Shown one piece after another: positions 52,277 through 64,000 of a DNA stretch of 64,000 bases. Within the stretch, counting starts at the first letter, position 1. Every line of letters starts with the position of its first letter. This stretch comes from Euglena gracilis (lineage: Eukaryota > Euglenida > Euglenophyceae > Euglenales). The stretch covers positions 45,985,291-46,049,290 of the forward strand of contig CP154956.1 in the NCBI GenBank assembly GCA_039621445.1, written 5' to 3'. The position numbers were made by a program, and so were the translations under genes. The notes below the pieces were generated by a model that was not told where the DNA came from, did not search any database, and saw nothing but the letters and a program-made list of their open reading frames with translations.

Positions 52277-52817
52277 GGTGAGGCCGACCCAACCTAAAAC
52301 TCGAGGGCATCCAAATTCGCCTCTGGGAACAGGGGTTTGCTTTCACCTTCTAAAGGAGTATGTGGCCCTCACAAAGGACCATTGCCCCCCAGGGGGGCCT
52401 GTGTTTTTGACCCTCCAACCCCCCTTCAGGGGCATCAAGGCAGACACCATTGCATCTTTAACAAAAAATGCCTTAGAAGAATTTGGGATTGATTCCCGTA
52501 TTTGGGGCCCCCACTCCACCAGGGGGGCAGGAGTCAACATGATGAAAAAGCTGGGTTTGAGCTCAGAGTTGGTTTGTGAAATTGGTAAGTGGAAAAGTGT
52601 GGAAGCCTTTTGCTCACATTATCAAAGGTTGGGTGCCCAAGAAAACTTGGAGCAAGCCTTACGATTAAAATTTTTTGGCGGAGCCGCCCCCCCCCCCGGG
52701 GGGTGCACAGTCGACCTCACTTGGGGGAAGTGCGGAGCCCGAGGTGTCTCGCACTCCCCCGAGGCAGACCGAGAGGGGAGGAAGGGACACCGAGGGCGAA
52801 GCACAAACACCAAGTGA
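52277..52817 (+). mobile_element. Tyrosine recombinase catalytic domain (mobile element, in PUS10 intron 12)
   Basis: Open to the TGA at 52817 after 'ccattattttcag'. It shows the second half of a tyrosine recombinase active site: GPHSTRGAG (H-x-x-R), CEIGKWKS (a Trp at the His/Trp position) and FCSHYQRL (candidate nucleophilic Tyr). The first active-site Arg is not visible and would lie in an upstream exon. In known families this enzyme breaks and rejoins DNA through a 3'-phosphotyrosine. Crypton- or DIRS/Ngaro-type transposons carry such domains. After the Tyr, the frame passes into a low-complexity tail. Confidence 0.75.
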
Positions 52818-53090
52818 GCCCACCCTACCCTCCCAGAAAAGAAAACGATCCTCAGGGGGGGGGGCTCCAGGAAGGGGTCTCCCCCTAGGAATCGTCCGCG
52901 CCGGAGCGACGAAGCAGCCAACTCCGGCAAAATCGCAGCACTAAAGGGGAAAGGCCTAACCTACCCAAAAACATTCACCTTCAAACAGCCGGCAAACAAG
53001 GCATGACCTCACTTGGTGTTTGTGCTTCGCCCTCGGTGTCCCTTCCTCCCCTCTCGGTCTGCCTCGGGGGAGTGCGATTTGCACTTATTC
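52738..53090. repeat. Inverted repeat flanking the 3' end of the recombinase domain
   Basis: Arms of about 75 bp at 52741-52815 and 53009-53085 ('cgagaggggaggaagggac' against 'gtcccttcctcccctctcg') with about 195 bp between. A similar single arm occurs at 21735-21800. Confidence 0.85.
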
Positions 53091-53099
53091 AAAAATGTT

Positions 53100-53620
53100 T
53101 GCACCTTATCCCCGAAACATTTGTCTCTGTTCCGAATTTTTTTGCACTCGGATCGGGTGTATTGCACAATTGCCCTTTGAAAATTCAATCGGAGTGCATA
53201 TGTTTCCATTGCGCAGTGCAAGGCTTTTTTTTTCGTTGTGCAAAAATAAAATGACTGAGTGTAAATTTTTTCGGAACAAATGCAAATATTTTTTGGGACC
53301 CAGTTCCCAGACAATGGGACCCAGACAATTTTTGAGACAAATTTCTGGGCAAATTTTTTTGAGGGCGCTGGGCAAAATTTTTCACAGGTTGGGGCAAATG
53401 TTTTTTGCCAGCCGTGGGCAAACATTTAAGATGCTAGGTGTGAGCGGGACCTCCTAACCCAACGCGCTGAACAATCGAAACACTGCCGATGAACAAGGCA
53501 TGGCCTCACAAAGGCAAAGCGCGAAGCCCAAGCTGTCCTCGAGGGGTGCACGAATTTGGCCGGAGGGCGAATTTCTTGTTCATCCTTTGTTCCAAAACCA
53601 AAAATACTGACGCACAATCC
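53100..53620. other. Spacer between the PUS10 and DUF2961 genes
   Basis: No exon recognised on either strand. The missing PUS10 3' exons were looked for here and not seen. Confidence 0.4.
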
Positions 53621-53683
53621 AGGGTAAAGCATGACCGTCGCGGTCTGCGGTCCGTGGTTTAGTGCCGATGGGAGGGCAAGGGG

Positions 53684-63480
<9,797 letters not shown>

Positions 63481-63946
63481 CCTGTTGCGTTGCTGGTTCA
63501 CAGTGGGCTGCAAAGCACCACCGGCTTGGGGAGTCCCACCATTGAAAAAAAATGCATCACCCCAAGAGATTAATAGAGTAATATCGTCCTTGAAAGGTAC
63601 GCGGTCGACCTGGGAATCTGGGTAGGTTCAAGAGTAAAGCAGAAATTCGCTTAAAAATTCGGCTGGTCTGGGATTCCAGGTAACTCCAAGCAGCCTTTGG
63701 CTGACCACCTAAACAATGACAGAAGATTCCGCCTGGGCACACATAATCATTTTGTGTTTGGCGTTTCTTCATCACTGGTGGTACTGGTGCTGGCTGGCAG
63801 CGGGGTGAGGTGTAAACTTCCCCACCTTTCAATACACAAGCTATGGGAGCACACCGAGGTTGGGGCGCTTCGCTGCACCCATTTTAAAACAGCAAATAGG
63901 GAGGGGGCAACCCCGCCACAGACACACCAGTACAGCATCGGCACCG

Positions 63947-63949
<3 letters not shown>

Positions 63950-64000
<51 letters not shown>
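63950..64000 (+). repeat. (CA)n microsatellite at the window end
   Basis: Pure CA to the last base; it continues beyond the window. Confidence 0.98.

Overview
The window is nuclear DNA from a eukaryote, most likely a unicellular alga or other protist with a large, repeat-rich genome. Three things support this. Genes are split into short exons with GT-AG introns. Runs of poly-C/G, CA and CCCA repeats and long palindromes fill the non-coding space. Eukaryote-type genes are present (a PUS10-type tRNA pseudouridine synthase, an EF-1alpha fragment, PHD fingers, and non-LTR retrotransposons with a restriction-like endonuclease). A short CCCTAA array suggests a TTAGGG telomere type. I cannot name the lineage. 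There is no operon, rRNA gene or CRISPR array.

Layout. 1-16.6 kb is a repeat field. It holds a 24-bp minisatellite at three loci, a 1148-bp unit repeated three times (2.98-6.2 kb) with 105-bp palindromes, poly-C/poly-G foldbacks, one tyrosine-recombinase-like module broken by a small palindromic transposon, and three tRNA-related SINE-like copies. 16.7-26.6 kb carries two related non-LTR retrotransposons. Each has one nonsense codon, and each is followed by a copy of the same roughly 0.8-1 kb repeat. 26.9-32.8 kb holds nested transposons: a roughly 1.1-kb element with a PHD finger was split by a 1.9-kb insertion with a 3-bp target duplication. That insertion carries two EF-1alpha exons and their intron, and the intron carries a MITE. 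A second recombinase-like module (30.7-32.65 kb) is split by a C-rich insertion. 33-35.9 kb is tandem and palindromic repeats.

36.0-52.2 kb is a PUS10 gene on the + strand. I could assemble twelve exons with consistent phase (1283 nt, about 428 codons). The last roughly 100 residues expected of the family were not found. Its introns hold the inverted copy of the PHD element, a MITE, a cluster of TTGCGC...GCGCAA palindromes, a 0.64-kb foldback, an interstitial telomere repeat and, after the last exon found, a tyrosine-recombinase catalytic domain. 53.7-63.5 kb is a DUF2961 (GH172-type) gene on the - strand, tail-to-tail with PUS10. Its exons are GC-rich and its introns repeat-rich, including a roughly 370-bp CA tract.

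Only PUS10 and the DUF2961 gene look like host genes. Most of the rest is mobile or repeat DNA, and several layers can be ordered in time because one element interrupts another.
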